The notes: generated from the sequence alone by a model not told the origin. A stretch of DNA of 64,000 nucleotides from Variovorax terrae (GCF_022809125.1 NZ_JALGBI010000002.1:505685-569684); one strand, 5' to 3'; numbered from the stretch's first letter, positions 9,238 to 19,100 are shown. Numbers and translations: made by a program.

Positions 9238-10799
9238 CGCGGTTCTCCCGGGGCGTCTTCATCGTCTGGGTGGTCCTGCGCTATGGGCTGGACGAGCTGG
9301 TGCTGACCAGCTTCCGCAAGCCCTGGCTCAAGGTGATCGCCCGCGTCGTCTCCATTGGCCGCAACCTCGACGCACCGCGCGGCCAGCGCCTGCGCGAGGC
9401 GCTGGAGCGGCTCGGGCCGATCTTCGTCAAGTTCGGCCAGGTGCTGTCGACGCGGCGCGACCTGATGCCGCCCGACATCGCCGACGAGCTCGCGCGGCTG
9501 CAGGACCGCGTGCCGCCGTTCGATTCCGCCGTGGCCGTGGCCACCATCGAGCGGGCCTTCCGCCGGCCGGTGGGCGAGATCTTTGCGAGCTTCGAGCGCG
9601 AGCCGGTGGCCAGCGCCTCGATCGCGCAGGTGCATTTCGCCACCCTCAAGGGCCGCGACGGCACGCTGCGCGAGGTGGCCGTGAAGGTGCTGCGCCCCGG
9701 CATGCTGCCGGCGATCGAGAAGGACCTGAGCCTGATGCGCATGATGGCCGGCTGGGTCGACTCGCTCAGCGCCGACGGCAAGCGCCTCAAGCCGCGCGAG
9801 GTGGTGGCCGAGTTCGACAAGTACCTGCACGACGAGCTCGACCTCGTGCGCGAGGCCTCCAATGCCGCCCAGCTGCGCCGCAACATGGCGGGCCTGGACC
9901 TGGTGCTGATCCCCGAGATGGTCTGGGACTACTGCCAGCCCGAGGTGATCGTGATGGAGCGCATGAACGGCGTGCCCATCAGCCAGCTCGACCGCCTGCG
10001 CGAGGCCGGCGTGGACATCCCGAAGCTGGCGCGTGACGGCGTCACCATCTTCTTCACCCAGGTGTTCCGCGACGGCTTCTTCCACGCCGACATGCATCCC
10101 GGCAACATCCAGGTCAGCCTGGAGCCCGCTACCTTCGGGCGCTACATCTCGCTCGATTTCGGCATCATCGGCACGCTCACCGAGTTCGACAAGGAATACC
10201 TGGCGCAGAACTTCACCGCCTTCTTCCGGCGCGACTACAAGCGCGTGGCCGAGCTGCACATCGAGAGCGGCTGGGTGCCGCCGGGCACCCGGGTGGACGA
10301 GCTGGAGGCCGCCATCCGCGCGGTCTGCGAACCCTACTTCGACCGCCCGCTCAAGGAAATCTCGCTCGGCATGGTGCTGATGCGGCTGTTCCAGACCTCG
10401 CGCCGCTTCCAGGTCGAGATCCAGCCGCAGCTCGTGCTGCTGCAGAAAACCCTGCTCAACATCGAGGGCCTGGGCCGCCAGCTCGACCCCGAGCTCGACC
10501 TCTGGAGCACGGCCAAGCCGTTCCTCGAGAAATGGATGCTCGAGCAGGTCGGCCCGCAGAAGCTGATCGACCAGCTCAAGGACGAGGCGCCGCGCTACGC
10601 CAAGCTGCTGCCCGAGCTGCCGCGCCTGCTGTACGACTACCTGCGCCAACGGCCCTCGGACCACCGCCGCGACCTGCAGGACCTGCTGGCCGAGCAGAAG
10701 CGCACCAACAAGCTGCTGCAAAGCCTGGTCTACGGCGGCATGGGCTTCGTGCTCGGGCTGATCGCGATGCAGCTGGTCATGCGCATCCGCATTTTCTGA
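9234..10799 (+). CDS. ubiB: Ubiquinone biosynthesis regulatory protein kinase-like UbiB
   Basis: Atypical ABC1/ADCK kinase-like ATPase needed for aerobic ubiquinone synthesis. The 521 residues contain the KxGQ motif in [16 protein letters not shown] near residue 65, the Ala-rich loop [13 protein letters not shown], an invariant Lys in [20 protein letters not shown] near 284 and DFGIIG near 304. Two hydrophobic helices close the protein ([19 protein letters not shown]), giving the usual C-terminal membrane anchor. It is coupled to ubiJ by an ATGA overlap and is the last gene of the block. A short T-run follows the stop. Confidence 0.95.
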   Translation: MTRFSRGVFIVWVVLRYGLDELVLTSFRKPWLKVIARVVSIGRNLDAPRGQRLREALERLGPIFVKFGQVLSTRRDLMPPDIADELARLQDRVPPFDSAVAVATIERAFRRPVGEIFASFEREPVASASIAQVHFATLKGRDGTLREVAVKVLRPGMLPAIEKDLSLMRMMAGWVDSLSADGKRLKPREVVAEFDKYLHDELDLVREASNAAQLRRNMAGLDLVLIPEMVWDYCQPEVIVMERMNGVPISQLDRLREAGVDIPKLARDGVTIFFTQVFRDGFFHADMHPGNIQVSLEPATFGRYISLDFGIIGTLTEFDKEYLAQNFTAFFRRDYKRVAELHIESGWVPPGTRVDELEAAIRAVCEPYFDRPLKEISLGMVLMRLFQTSRRFQVEIQPQLVLLQKTLLNIEGLGRQLDPELDLWSTAKPFLEKWMLEQVGPQKLIDQLKDEAPRYAKLLPELPRLLYDYLRQRPSDHRRDLQDLLAEQKRTNKLLQSLVYGGMGFVLGLIAMQLVMRIRIF

Positions 10800-10842
10800 A
10801 CCCTTTTTTTGCCGATAATCCGCCCACGTTGAGGAGTGCGCC

Positions 10843-12291
10843 GTGTTATTGACCCTGGTCATCGTCTATCTGCTGGTCACCATCGCCATCGGCCTGTATG
10901 CCGCGCGGCGGGTCAAGAACTCGGCCGACTACGCGATCGCCGGGCGCAACCTGCCGCTGGTGATGATCGTCACCACCACCTTCGCCACCTGGTTCGGCTC
11001 GGAGACGGTGCTCGGCATCCCGGCCAAGTTCGTCAACAGCGGCCTCAACGGCGTGGTGGAAGACCCGTTCGGCGCCGGCACCTGCCTGATCCTGGTCGGC
11101 CTGTTCTTCGCCAGCAAGCTGTACAAGATGAGCCTGCTGACCATCAGTGACTACTACCGGGAGCGCTACGGCCGCACGGTGGAGGTGGTGTGCTCGCTGA
11201 TCATCATGCTGAGCTACCTGGGCTGGGTCTCGGCCCAGGTCACGGCGCTGGGCCTGGTGTTCAACCTGCTGTCGGGCGGCGTGATCGCCATCCCCACCGG
11301 CATGGTGATCGGCGTGGTGTCGATCCTGGCCTACACGCTGTTCGGCGGCATGTGGTCGGTCGCCGTCACCGATTTCATCCAGATGATCATCCTGGTGAGC
11401 GGCCTGGCCATCCTGGCGGTGTTCGCCGGCAACCTGGCCGGCGGCGCCGACAAGGTGGTGGCGCTGGCCGTGAGCAAGGATCTGTTCCACTTCTGGCCCG
11501 AGCCGAGCTTCAAGGACATGGTCTTCTTTTTCGCCGCGGCCATCACCATGATGCTGGGCTCGATCCCGCAGCAGGACGTGTTCCAGCGCGTGATGTCGGC
11601 CAACAGCATCGGCGCCGCCACCAAGGGGCCGGTGATCGGCGGCGTGTGCTACATCCTGTTCGCCTTCGTGCCCATGTTCCTGGTGGCCAGCGCGCTGATC
11701 ATCATGCCCGAGCAGACCGCCGCCCTGCTCAAGGACGATCCGCAGAAGGTGCTGCCCACGCTGGTGCTGCAGAAGATGCCGTTCGTGATGCAGGTGCTGT
11801 TCTTCGGCGCGCTGCTGTCGGCCATCAAGTCCACCGCCTCGGCCACGCTGCTGGCGCCGAGCGTGACCTTCACCGAGAACATCTGGCGCCAGTTCCGCCC
11901 GCGCGTGAGCGACCGCAACGAGCTGCGCAACATGCGCATCACGGTGCTGGTGTTCAGCGCGCTGGTGCTGGCCTACGCCATCCGGATGCAGGGCACCTCG
12001 ATCTACGAGATGGTCTCGGGCGCCTACCAGGTGACCCTGGTCGGGGCCTTCATCCCGCTGGTGTTCGGCCTGTACTGGAAAAAGGCCACCACCCAGGGCG
12101 CGATCTTCTCCATCGTGCTGGGCATCCTGGCCTGGCTGCTGTTCCTGGCCACCCCGGCGGGCGAGCAGTTTCCGGCCCAGCTCGCGGGGGTGCTGGCGGC
12201 GCTGGTCGGCATGCTGGTCGGCTCGCTCGGGCCGCAGGCCATCCGCAACAGCCACGCCGGGCACCACAAGCTGGCCGGCGGCGCCGCCTGA
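10843..12291 (+). CDS. Sodium:solute symporter (SSS family)
   Basis: A 482-residue polytopic permease with about 13 hydrophobic segments. The start is GTG at 10843, placed 6 bases after GAGGAG. SSS-family hallmarks are DYAIAGRNLPLV near residue 26, TTFATWFGSETVLG near 44 and the FGGMWSVAVTDFIQM block near 167. A second conserved region is MMLGSIPQQDVFQRVMSAN near 230. Na+ probably drives uptake of an organic solute, which the sequence does not identify. It stands alone between ubiB and fmdB and has its own downstream stem-loop. Confidence 0.87.
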   Translation: MLLTLVIVYLLVTIAIGLYAARRVKNSADYAIAGRNLPLVMIVTTTFATWFGSETVLGIPAKFVNSGLNGVVEDPFGAGTCLILVGLFFASKLYKMSLLTISDYYRERYGRTVEVVCSLIIMLSYLGWVSAQVTALGLVFNLLSGGVIAIPTGMVIGVVSILAYTLFGGMWSVAVTDFIQMIILVSGLAILAVFAGNLAGGADKVVALAVSKDLFHFWPEPSFKDMVFFFAAAITMMLGSIPQQDVFQRVMSANSIGAATKGPVIGGVCYILFAFVPMFLVASALIIMPEQTAALLKDDPQKVLPTLVLQKMPFVMQVLFFGALLSAIKSTASATLLAPSVTFTENIWRQFRPRVSDRNELRNMRITVLVFSALVLAYAIRMQGTSIYEMVSGAYQVTLVGAFIPLVFGLYWKKATTQGAIFSIVLGILAWLLFLATPAGEQFPAQLAGVLAALVGMLVGSLGPQAIRNSHAGHHKLAGGAA

Positions 12292-12310
12292 GGGGCGGGT
12301 TCGCGCGCGG

Positions 12311-12332
12311 CGGGGCCGGCGGGCCGGCCCCG
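12311..12332 (+). terminator. Stem-loop after the symporter gene
   Basis: CGGGGCCGG at 12311-12319, loop CGGG, then CCGGCCCCG at 12324-12332. It is a perfect 9-bp GC stem 20 bp after the stop, with only a short GGTTT some 15 bp later. Likely a terminator, though without a proper T-run. Confidence 0.5.
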
Positions 12333-12366
12333 GGCGGCGCTGGGGGTTTAATTCCGGGTCAAAGCC

Positions 12367-12372
12367 TATAAT
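12367..12372 (+). promoter_or_regulatory. Consensus -10 box upstream of fmdB
   Basis: TATAAT, a perfect sigma-70 -10 hexamer, lies 51 bp before the fmdB-like start. The -35 region is poor (TTTAAT is 14 bp upstream). A promoter is expected here because the preceding gene ends in a stem-loop. Confidence 0.5.
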
Positions 12373-12423
12373 TGAGAGCTTTGCATCCTCAAAACCCCAT
12401 TTGGGCCTCCTCCTTCAGAAGCC

Positions 12424-12741
12424 ATGCCTATCTACGCCTACAAATGCGAGTCCTGCGGCCTCACCAAGGACGTTCTGCAAAAGATCTCGGATGCACCGCT
12501 GACCGATTGCCCGGCCTGCGGCCAGTCCAGCTTCCGCAAGCAGCTCACGGCGGCCGGTTTCCAGCTCAAGGGCTCGGGCTGGTACGCCACCGACTTCAAG
12601 GGCGGCAGCTCAAGCGCCGCCGTGCCGGCGGAGGCCAAGGCCGACAGCAAGCCGTCCGACACGGCGGCCAGCCCCGCCAAGAGTGACGCCGCCCCGGCCG
12701 CGGCGGCCGGCGGCTGCGGCGCGTCCTGCGCCTGCCACTGA
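12424..12741 (+). CDS. FmdB-type zinc ribbon protein
   Basis: A 105-residue protein with the FmdB/CxxC_CxxC_SSSS zinc ribbon at the N-terminus: MPIYAYKCESCG, then CPACGQSSFRKQLTAAGF. The next stretch (GSGWYATDFKGG) is typical of the family. The tail is Ala/Ser/Lys-rich and ends in a cysteine cluster (GGCGASCACH) that could bind another metal ion. It is co-directional with the DUF502 gene (8-bp gap) and aspS, a gene order common in Burkholderiales. Its function is unknown; a regulatory role is only presumed. Confidence 0.88.
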   Translation: MPIYAYKCESCGLTKDVLQKISDAPLTDCPACGQSSFRKQLTAAGFQLKGSGWYATDFKGGSSSAAVPAEAKADSKPSDTAASPAKSDAAPAAAAGGCGASCACH

Positions 12742-12749
12742 AGGACGCC

Positions 12750-13373
12750 ATGGCTGCCTTGCGCAAATGGCTGTTTGCCGGCCTCCTGGTCATCGTGCCG
12801 GTGGGTATCACCGTCTGGGTGCTCGAGTGGATCATCAGCACGCTCGACCAGACGCTGTACATCCTGCCCGGCGCCTGGCATCCCGACAAGCTGTTCGGCA
12901 TCCACATCCCCGGTTTCGGCGTGCTGCTGGCGCTGGCGATCCTGCTGGTGGTCGGCGCGGTGGCCAGCAACTTCTTCGGCAAGAAGCTGGTGCAGTGGGG
13001 CGACGCGCTGGTCAGCCGCATCCCGGTGGTGCGCTCGATCTACTCCAGCGTCAAGCAGGTGTCGGACACGCTGTTCTCCGAGAACGGCAACGCCTTTCGC
13101 ACCGCGGTGCTGGTGCAGTGGCCGCGCGAGGGGGTGTGGACCATCGCCTTCGTCACCGGTGCGCCCGGCGGCGACGTCGCCACCCACCTGCAGGGCGAGT
13201 ACCTGAGCGTCTATGTGCCGACCACGCCCAACCCGACCGGCGGCTATTTCGTGATGCTCAAGAAGAGCGACTGCATCGAGCTCAAGATCAGCGTGGACGA
13301 AGCGCTCAAATACATCGTCTCCATGGGCGTCGTGGTTCCCGGCGGCCCCGCCAATCCCCACCTTAGTAAGTAA
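12750..13373 (+). CDS. DUF502 family membrane protein
   Basis: A 207-residue protein with two N-terminal hydrophobic segments ([18 protein letters not shown] at about 9-26 and [20 protein letters not shown] at about 55-74). A soluble domain follows with the DUF502 motifs [14 protein letters not shown] and PRPTTPNP-like [12 protein letters not shown] near 160. The family is widespread, membrane-anchored and without known function. It lies between fmdB and aspS with short gaps, so the three probably share a transcript. Confidence 0.86.
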   Translation: MAALRKWLFAGLLVIVPVGITVWVLEWIISTLDQTLYILPGAWHPDKLFGIHIPGFGVLLALAILLVVGAVASNFFGKKLVQWGDALVSRIPVVRSIYSSVKQVSDTLFSENGNAFRTAVLVQWPREGVWTIAFVTGAPGGDVATHLQGEYLSVYVPTTPNPTGGYFVMLKKSDCIELKISVDEALKYIVSMGVVVPGGPANPHLSK

Positions 13374-13401
13374 CGCGCCCCGTCGGCGCTGGAAATTCAG
13401 T

Positions 13402-15207
13402 ATGGCTATGCGTTCCCACTATTGCGGTCTCGTGACCGAAGCCCTGATGGGCCAAACCGTGACCCTGTGCGGCTGGGTCAACCGCCGGCGCGACCATGGC
13501 GGCGTGATCTTCGTCGACCTGCGCGACCGCGAAGGCTATGTGCAGGTGGTGTGCGACCCCGACCGGGCCGAGATGTTCAAGGTGGCCGAAGACCTGCGCA
13601 ACGAGTTCTGCGTGCAGATCAAGGGCCTGGTGCGCGCGCGCCCCGAGGGCACCGCCAACGAGCACCTCAAGAGTGGCAGGATCGAGGTGCTGTGCCATGA
13701 GCTGACGGTGCTCAACCCGTCGGTCACGCCGCCGTTCCAGCTCGACGACGACAACCTCAGCGAGACCACGCGCCTGACGCACCGCGTGCTCGACCTGCGC
13801 CGCCCCTACATGCAGAACAACCTGATGCTGCGCTACCGCGTGGCGATGGAGGTGCGCAAGTTCCTCGACGCCCACGGCTTCGTCGACATCGAGACACCGA
13901 TGCTCGGCAAGTCCACGCCCGAAGGCGCGCGCGACTACCTGGTGCCCAGCCGCGTGCACGACGGCATGTTCTTCGCGCTGCCGCAGTCGCCCCAGCTGTT
14001 CAAGCAGCTGCTGATGGTGGCCGGCTTCGACCGCTACTACCAGATCACCAAGTGCTTCCGAGACGAGGACCTGCGCGCCGACCGCCAGCCCGAGTTCACG
14101 CAGATCGACATCGAGACCTCGTTCCTCGGCGAGGAAGAGATCCGCGACATGTTCCAGGGCATGATCAAGACCGTGTTCAAGAACACACTGAGCGTTGATC
14201 TCGGCGAGTTCCCGGTCATGCCGTACTCGGAGGCGATGCACCGCTACGGCTCCGACAAGCCCGACCTGCGCGTCAAGCTCGAGTTCACCGAACTTACCGA
14301 TGCTATGGCCGACGTCGATTTCAAGGTATTCTCCACGCCCGCCACCATGAAAGGCGGCCGCGTGGTCGCGCTGCGCGTGCCGGGCGGGGCGAAGGAAGGC
14401 AGCGGCATGAGCCGCGGCGAGATCGACGGCTACACCGAGTTCGTGAAGATCTACGGCGCCAAGGGCCTGGCCTGGATCAAGGTCAACGAAATCGCCAAGG
14501 GCCGCGAGGGCCTGCAGTCGCCGATCGTGAAGAACCTGCACGACGCGGCCATCGCCGAGATCCTCAAACGCACCGGCGCGCAGGACGGCGACCTGCTGTT
14601 CTTCGGCGCCGACAAGGCCAAGATCGTCAACGACGCCATCGGCGCGCTGCGCCTCAAGGTCGGCCACAGCGAGTTCGGCAAGAAGAACGGCCTGTTCGAA
14701 AAAGCCTGGCGCCCGCTGTGGGTGGTGGATTTCCCGATGTTCGAGTTCGACGAGGAAGCCCAGCGCTGGAGCGCCGTGCACCACCCGTTCACGGCCCCCA
14801 AGGACGGCCACGAGGACCTGATGGACACCGCGCCCGAGGAATGCGTCGCCAAGGCCTACGACATGGTGCTCAACGGCTGGGAACTCGGCGGCGGCTCGGT
14901 GCGCATCCACCGCGCCGAGGTGCAGAGCAAGGTGTTCAGCGCGCTCAAGATCAGCCCCGAGGATGCGCAGCACAAGTTCGGCTTCCTGCTCGACGCGCTG
15001 CAGTACGGCGCGCCGCCGCACGGCGGCCTGGCCTTCGGCCTGGACCGCATCGTCACGCTGATGACCGGCGCCGAGTCGATCCGCGACGTGATCGCCTTCC
15101 CCAAGACCCAGCGCGCGCAGGACCTGCTCACGCAGGCGCCGGCGCCGGTGGACGAGAAGCAGCTGCGCGAGCTGCACATCAAGCTGCGCAACACCCAGGC
15201 CGCCTGA
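13402..15207 (+). CDS. aspS: Aspartyl-tRNA synthetase
   Basis: Class II synthetase that charges tRNA-Asp. The 601 residues have an OB-fold anticodon-binding domain ([20 protein letters not shown] near 18) and motif 1 around [20 protein letters not shown]. Motif 2 is [19 protein letters not shown] near 216, followed by the bacterial GAD insertion. Motif 3 is [15 protein letters not shown] near 540. A strong intrinsic terminator follows. Whether it is discriminating or also charges tRNA-Asn cannot be settled by eye. Confidence 0.97.
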   Translation: MAMRSHYCGLVTEALMGQTVTLCGWVNRRRDHGGVIFVDLRDREGYVQVVCDPDRAEMFKVAEDLRNEFCVQIKGLVRARPEGTANEHLKSGRIEVLCHELTVLNPSVTPPFQLDDDNLSETTRLTHRVLDLRRPYMQNNLMLRYRVAMEVRKFLDAHGFVDIETPMLGKSTPEGARDYLVPSRVHDGMFFALPQSPQLFKQLLMVAGFDRYYQITKCFRDEDLRADRQPEFTQIDIETSFLGEEEIRDMFQGMIKTVFKNTLSVDLGEFPVMPYSEAMHRYGSDKPDLRVKLEFTELTDAMADVDFKVFSTPATMKGGRVVALRVPGGAKEGSGMSRGEIDGYTEFVKIYGAKGLAWIKVNEIAKGREGLQSPIVKNLHDAAIAEILKRTGAQDGDLLFFGADKAKIVNDAIGALRLKVGHSEFGKKNGLFEKAWRPLWVVDFPMFEFDEEAQRWSAVHHPFTAPKDGHEDLMDTAPEECVAKAYDMVLNGWELGGGSVRIHRAEVQSKVFSALKISPEDAQHKFGFLLDALQYGAPPHGGLAFGLDRIVTLMTGAESIRDVIAFPKTQRAQDLLTQAPAPVDEKQLRELHIKLRNTQAA

Positions 15208-15227
15208 AGCGGGCCTGAGGCAGAATG

Positions 15228-15255
15228 AAAGGGCGCCCCTGGAGCGCCCTTTTTT
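15228..15255 (+). terminator. Rho-independent terminator after aspS
   Basis: AAAGGGCGC, a 7-base loop, then GCGCCCTTT running into a six-T tract. It is a textbook terminator ending 2 bp before the nudB start, so nudB must be transcribed from a promoter that reads through it or lies within it. Confidence 0.88.
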
Positions 15256-15256
15256 C

Positions 15257-15721
15257 ATGACCCGACCGTTCAAGATCCCCGAGTCCGTGCTGGTGGTGAT
15301 CCACACCCCGGCACTGGAGGTGCTGCTGATCCAGCGTGCCGACGCCGCGGCCTTCTGGCAGTCGGTCACCGGCAGCAAGGACCGGGCCGGGGAAGCCTGG
15401 CGCGAGACGGCGGTGCGCGAGGTGGCCGAGGAGACCGGCATCGACTGCGCCGAGGGCTCGCGGCTGGCGGCCGGGCTGCGCGACTGGGGGCTGGAGAACG
15501 TCTATGACATCTACCCGCGCTGGCAGTCCCGCTATGCGCCCGGGGTCTCGCGCAACACCGAGCGCGTGTTCGGGCTGTGCGTGCCGGCCGGCACGCCGGT
15601 GGCGCTCAACCCGCGCGAGCACACGGCGCAGCGCTGGCTGCCCTGGCGCGAGGCGGCCGATGCCTGTTTTTCCCCCTCCAACGCCGAAGCCATCCTGATG
15701 CTGCCACAATTTACGGCATGA
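15257..15721 (+). CDS. nudB: Dihydroneopterin triphosphate diphosphatase (Nudix)
   Basis: Removes pyrophosphate from dihydroneopterin triphosphate, the step after FolE in folate synthesis. The 154 residues show the NudB-type lead FWQSVTGS near 33 and a Nudix box with RETAVREVAEETGI. The box has one extra residue between its first Gly and Glu. The tail WLPWREAADACF is usual. The stop overlaps the next ATG (ATGA at 15718-15721), so the EEP gene is translationally coupled. folE lies 2 kb downstream on the same strand. Confidence 0.85.
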   Translation: MTRPFKIPESVLVVIHTPALEVLLIQRADAAAFWQSVTGSKDRAGEAWRETAVREVAEETGIDCAEGSRLAAGLRDWGLENVYDIYPRWQSRYAPGVSRNTERVFGLCVPAGTPVALNPREHTAQRWLPWREAADACFSPSNAEAILMLPQFTA

Positions 15722-16461
15722 ACGTTCTTCGCGTCGCCACCTACAACATCCACAAGGGGGTGCAGGGCTTCGGGCCGAACCGGCGCTTGGAAATCCACAA
15801 CCTGGTGCACGCCGTGGAGCAGCTCGACGCCGACATCGTGTGCCTGCAGGAGGTGCGCAAGCAGCACCTGCGCGAGCAGAAGCATTTCGCGCGCTGGCCC
15901 GAGCTGCCGCAGGCGGAATTCCTGGCGCCCGAGGGCTACGAGTCGGTCTACCGCACCAACGCCGTCACGCGCCACGGCGAGCACGGCAATGCGCTGCTGT
16001 CGCGCTGGCCGGTGATGGCGCACCAGCACGAGAACATGTCGGACCACCGCTTCGAGCAGCGCGGCCTGCTGCACGTGAGCCTGCAGGTGCATGGCGTGGG
16101 CGTGCACGTGATCGTGGTGCACCTCGGCCTGGTGCCGGCCAGCCGCAAGCGGCAGATGGCGCAGATCGAGCGCTTCATCGAGCGCGAAATCCCGCACGAT
16201 GCGCCCATGGTGGTGGCCGGCGATTTCAACGACTGGGGCGAGAAGCTGCACCGGCCCATGCACGACATCGGCCTGCAGACCTTCGAGGGGCTGCGCCTGC
16301 CCACCTTTCCGTCGCGCGCGCCCGTGCTCTACATGGACCGCATCTACGTGCGCGGGCTGACCCCCATGACGGCCTACGTGCCGCGCGGGCGCATCTGGTG
16401 GCGCATGTCGGACCACCTGCCGGTGATCGCCGAGTTCGCCGTGGATGCCGCGGCGTCCTAG
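15718..16461 (+). CDS. Endonuclease/exonuclease/phosphatase (EEP) family protein
   Basis: A 247-residue metal-dependent phosphoesterase of the EEP fold. Catalytic elements are VATYNIHKGVQG at the N-terminus, the Glu in DIVCLQEVRKQ near 44, HLGLVPASRKRQ, the GDFNDWGE segment near 168 and the terminal SDHLPVIAEF. There is no signal peptide. It directly precedes the cardiolipin synthase gene, the same pairing as ybhP with clsB (ybhO) in E. coli, which suggests a phospholipid-related phosphodiesterase. The substrate is unproven. Confidence 0.86.
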   Translation: MNVLRVATYNIHKGVQGFGPNRRLEIHNLVHAVEQLDADIVCLQEVRKQHLREQKHFARWPELPQAEFLAPEGYESVYRTNAVTRHGEHGNALLSRWPVMAHQHENMSDHRFEQRGLLHVSLQVHGVGVHVIVVHLGLVPASRKRQMAQIERFIEREIPHDAPMVVAGDFNDWGEKLHRPMHDIGLQTFEGLRLPTFPSRAPVLYMDRIYVRGLTPMTAYVPRGRIWWRMSDHLPVIAEFAVDAAAS

Positions 16462-16555
16462 GGCCCGTTCCCACCCCGCCCCGGCATGAACCGCTCGCGC
16501 CGCCACCGCCCCCGCCGTCTTGCGGCACCTTCCGAGCGGCGGGGCGGGCACTGAC

Positions 16556-17770
16556 ATGCCCCTGCAGCTGCGCCCCGGCCACCACCTCGAGTTGCTGCAG
16601 GGCGCGCAGGCGTTCTTCGCGGCCCTGGTGGCCGACATGGACGAGGCGCGGTTCGAGGTGCGGCTGGAAACCTACATCTTCGACTTCCACGGCAGCGGCA
16701 GCCAGGTGGCCGAGGCGCTGATCCGGGCCGCGCGCCGCGGCGTGGTGACGCAGCTCACGGTCGACGGCGTCGGCACGGGCCGGCTGCCCGCCAGCTGGCG
16801 CAGCCGCTTCGAACAGGCCGGCGTGCGCTGGCGCGTGTTCTCGCGGCTCGGCCCGCTGGGGCTGCTCAACCCCACGCGCTGGCGCCGGCTGCACCGCAAG
16901 CTCGGCGTGATCGACGGCCGCGTGGCCTATTGCGGCGGCATCAACGTGCTGGACGACTACTACGACCCCAATTACGGCACGCTGGCGGCGCCGCGCTTCG
17001 ACTTCTGCGTGCGCGTCACCGGCCCGCTGGTGGCCGACGTGCACGCGGTCACCGGCCAGCTCTGGTGGCGCATGCAGGCGCTGCGCGAGGCGCGCCTGCG
17101 CGACTTCGGCGGCGCCTGGCAGGCCATGCGCGCCAGCAGCGCGCTGGCGGCCGAAGCGCGCCACGGGGCCGGCCCCGCGCGCGGCCCGGCGGCCGCGGAG
17201 AAGGCGGGGCTGCTGCTGCGCGACAACTTCCGCCACCGCGTGCGCATCGAGCGGGCCTACCGCCGGGCCATCGGCGCGGCGCGGCACGAGGTCATCATCG
17301 CCAATGCCTATTTCCTGCCGGGCGGCAAGGTGCGCCGCGCGCTCATCATGGCGGCGCGCCGCGGCGTCAAGGTGCAGCTGCTGCTGCAGGGCCGCTACGA
17401 GTACTTCATGCAGTACCACGCCGCGCGCCCGGTCTACGGGGCGCTGCTGGGCGCGGGCGTGGAGATCTACGAGTACGAGCCCAGCTTCCTGCATGCCAAG
17501 GTGGCGGTGATCGACGGGCACTGGGCCACGGTCGGCTCGTCCAACCTCGACCCGCTGAGCCTGCTGCTGGCGCGCGAGGCCAACGTGGTGGTGGAGGGCC
17601 CGGCCTTCGCCCAGCCGCTGCGCGAGCGGCTGGTGCGCGCCATGGCCGAGGAGGGCCGGCGCATCGACCCGGCCGACTACGCCCACCGCCCGTTGCTGCA
17701 GCGCGCGCTCGACCGCGTGGCCTTCGGCCTGATGCGGCTGGCGCTGTTCGCGATCGGGATGCGCTATTGA
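16556..17770 (+). CDS. clsB: Cardiolipin synthase B-type phospholipase D family protein
   Basis: Synthesises cardiolipin from phosphatidylglycerol and a second lipid or glycerol donor. From the ATG at 16556 it has 404 residues (a TTG at 16520 would add 12 but has no better support). It carries two HKD motifs: HRKLGVIDGRVAYCGGIN near 106 and HAKVAVIDGHWATVGSSN near 313. There is no N-terminal transmembrane pair, which separates ClsB from ClsA. It lies downstream of the EEP gene. Its stop codon falls inside a dispersed repeat (17763-17812). Confidence 0.88.
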   Translation: MPLQLRPGHHLELLQGAQAFFAALVADMDEARFEVRLETYIFDFHGSGSQVAEALIRAARRGVVTQLTVDGVGTGRLPASWRSRFEQAGVRWRVFSRLGPLGLLNPTRWRRLHRKLGVIDGRVAYCGGINVLDDYYDPNYGTLAAPRFDFCVRVTGPLVADVHAVTGQLWWRMQALREARLRDFGGAWQAMRASSALAAEARHGAGPARGPAAAEKAGLLLRDNFRHRVRIERAYRRAIGAARHEVIIANAYFLPGGKVRRALIMAARRGVKVQLLLQGRYEYFMQYHAARPVYGALLGAGVEIYEYEPSFLHAKVAVIDGHWATVGSSNLDPLSLLLAREANVVVEGPAFAQPLRERLVRAMAEEGRRIDPADYAHRPLLQRALDRVAFGLMRLALFAIGMRY

Positions 17771-17812
17771 ATTGATAGCAAAAAAAGACCATCCGACGCG
17801 GACATCCGCAGA
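17763..17812. repeat. Dispersed GCTAT-type palindromic repeat, copy 2
   Basis: GCTAT-N7-ATAGC followed by an A-run, GACCATCCGACGCGGACATC and CGC. This is the cleanest copy in the window. It contains the clsB stop codon (17768-17770) and ends 38 bp before folE. Confidence 0.7.
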
Positions 17813-17849
17813 AAAAACCTTAGAATCCGATCGCTGATACCATGTCTGG

Positions 17850-18587
17850 ATGCTTATGAAGATACCCCCTGGCATGAGCCCTGTCCCTGCTGGCCAGCAG
17901 GGCGACGAGGGCACGCCCGTCTCCGTGAAGATCCGCGAACGCCTGGCCGCCGCGCGCAAGCGCTTCCACTCCAACGACAACATCGCCGCCTTCATCGAGC
18001 CCGGCGAGCTGGAGAAGCTGCTCGACGAGGTGACCGACAAGATGAAGGGCGTGCTCGACAGCCTGGTGATCGACACCGACAGCGACCACAACACGCACAG
18101 CACCGCGCGCCGCGTGGCCAAGATGTACGTCAACGAGGTGTTCAAGGGCCGCTACGTCGAGGCCCCCGCCATCACCGAGTTTCCCAACGCCGAGCACCTG
18201 AACGAGCTGATGATCGTCGGCCCGATCACCGTGCGCAGCGCCTGCAGCCACCATTTCTGCCCGGTCATCGGCAAGATCTGGATCGGCGTGATGCCCAACG
18301 AGCACACCAACGTGATCGGCCTGTCCAAGTACGCGCGCCTGGCCGAGTGGGTGATGGGGCGCCCGCAGATCCAGGAAGAGGCCGTGGTGCAACTGGCCGA
18401 CCTGATCCAGGAAAAAACCCAGCCCGACGGCCTGGCCATCGTGATGCAGGCCAGCCACTACTGCATGGCTTGGCGCGGCGTGAAGGAGATGGACAGCAAG
18501 ATGATCAACTCCGTCATGCGCGGCGTGTTCCTCAAGGACCCGGCGCTGCGCCGCGAATTCCTCTCGCTGATTCCCGGAAAGGACTAG
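17850..18587 (+). CDS. folE: GTP cyclohydrolase I
   Basis: Converts GTP to 7,8-dihydroneopterin triphosphate, the first step of folate synthesis. The 245 residues include the family signatures RRVAKMYVNEVFKG near 90, the zinc site in SACSHHFCPVIGKIWIG near 131 and HYCMAWRGVKEM near 206. Active-site residues in NVIGLSKYARL are intact. It is longer than E. coli FolE (222) because of an N-terminal extension, and internal starts are possible. The BLUF photoreceptor gene follows after 83 bp of repeat-like sequence. Confidence 0.95.
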   Translation: MLMKIPPGMSPVPAGQQGDEGTPVSVKIRERLAAARKRFHSNDNIAAFIEPGELEKLLDEVTDKMKGVLDSLVIDTDSDHNTHSTARRVAKMYVNEVFKGRYVEAPAITEFPNAEHLNELMIVGPITVRSACSHHFCPVIGKIWIGVMPNEHTNVIGLSKYARLAEWVMGRPQIQEEAVVQLADLIQEKTQPDGLAIVMQASHYCMAWRGVKEMDSKMINSVMRGVFLKDPALRREFLSLIPGKD

Positions 18588-18598
18588 CATGAACTGCC

Positions 18599-18666
18599 CC
18601 CACGCTCGCTTCGCTCCCTGCCCCCCGAGGGGGCGCTCCGTGCCCTTCGGGCGGCCGGGCGGGCAC
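18599..18666. repeat. GC-rich mosaic intergenic repeat, copy A
   Basis: Clusters of C and G (CCCCCCGAGGGGGCGC) flanked by CGCTTCGCTCC and CGGGCGGGCACTGAC, filling the folE-BLUF gap. The tail GGCGGGCACTGACATG also occurs just before clsB (16543-16558). It is related to the blocks at 19101, 50396, 54657 and 58499. Confidence 0.55.
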
Positions 18667-18670
18667 TGAC

Positions 18671-19093
18671 ATGCTGGTACGCCTGCTCTACGCCAGCCGC
18701 GCGGTGGACAACAGCCCCGCGGCGATCGAGGCCATCCTCACGCAGTCGCGCCTGCACAACCCCTCGTGCGGCATCACCGGCATCCTGTGCTACGGCGGCG
18801 GCATCTTCCTGCAGGCCATCGAGGGCGGCCGCATGGCGGTGAGCGACCTGTTCGGCCACATCCAGAAGGACGTGCGCCACAAGGACGTGGCCCTGCTGCA
18901 CTACGAAGAGATTTCCGAGCGCCGCTTCGGCGGCTGGACCATGGGGCAGGTCAATTTGTCCAAGCTCAACCACTCCATCCTGCTCAAGTACTCCGAGAAG
19001 CCCGAGCTCGATCCCTATGCCGTCTCGGGCAAGGTGTCGCTGGCCCTGCTGGAAGAGCTGATGGCCACCGCGTCCATCATCGGCCGGGCGTGA
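18671..19093 (+). CDS. BLUF-domain blue-light sensor, single domain
   Basis: A 140-residue flavin-binding photoreceptor with no fused output domain, like PixD or BlrB. The flavin-contacting residues expected of a working BLUF photocycle are present: Tyr7 in LLYAS, Asn30 just before GITGIL, Gln48 in GIFLQAIEG, and Trp89/Met91 in GGWTMGQV. The final 40 residues form the helical cap. It follows folE on the same strand and may be co-transcribed. The output partner cannot be inferred. Confidence 0.92.
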   Translation: MLVRLLYASRAVDNSPAAIEAILTQSRLHNPSCGITGILCYGGGIFLQAIEGGRMAVSDLFGHIQKDVRHKDVALLHYEEISERRFGGWTMGQVNLSKLNHSILLKYSEKPELDPYAVSGKVSLALLEELMATASIIGRA

Positions 19094-19100
19094 CAGGCTC

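Noticed and set aside
8802..10862. A 686-codon minus-strand frame opposite ubiJ-ubiB
   Set aside because: Shadow of two well-supported ubiquinone genes; no recognisable motif and low-complexity composition.
13363..15441. A 692-codon minus-strand frame opposite aspS
   Set aside because: Antisense of a certain synthetase gene; no family resemblance.
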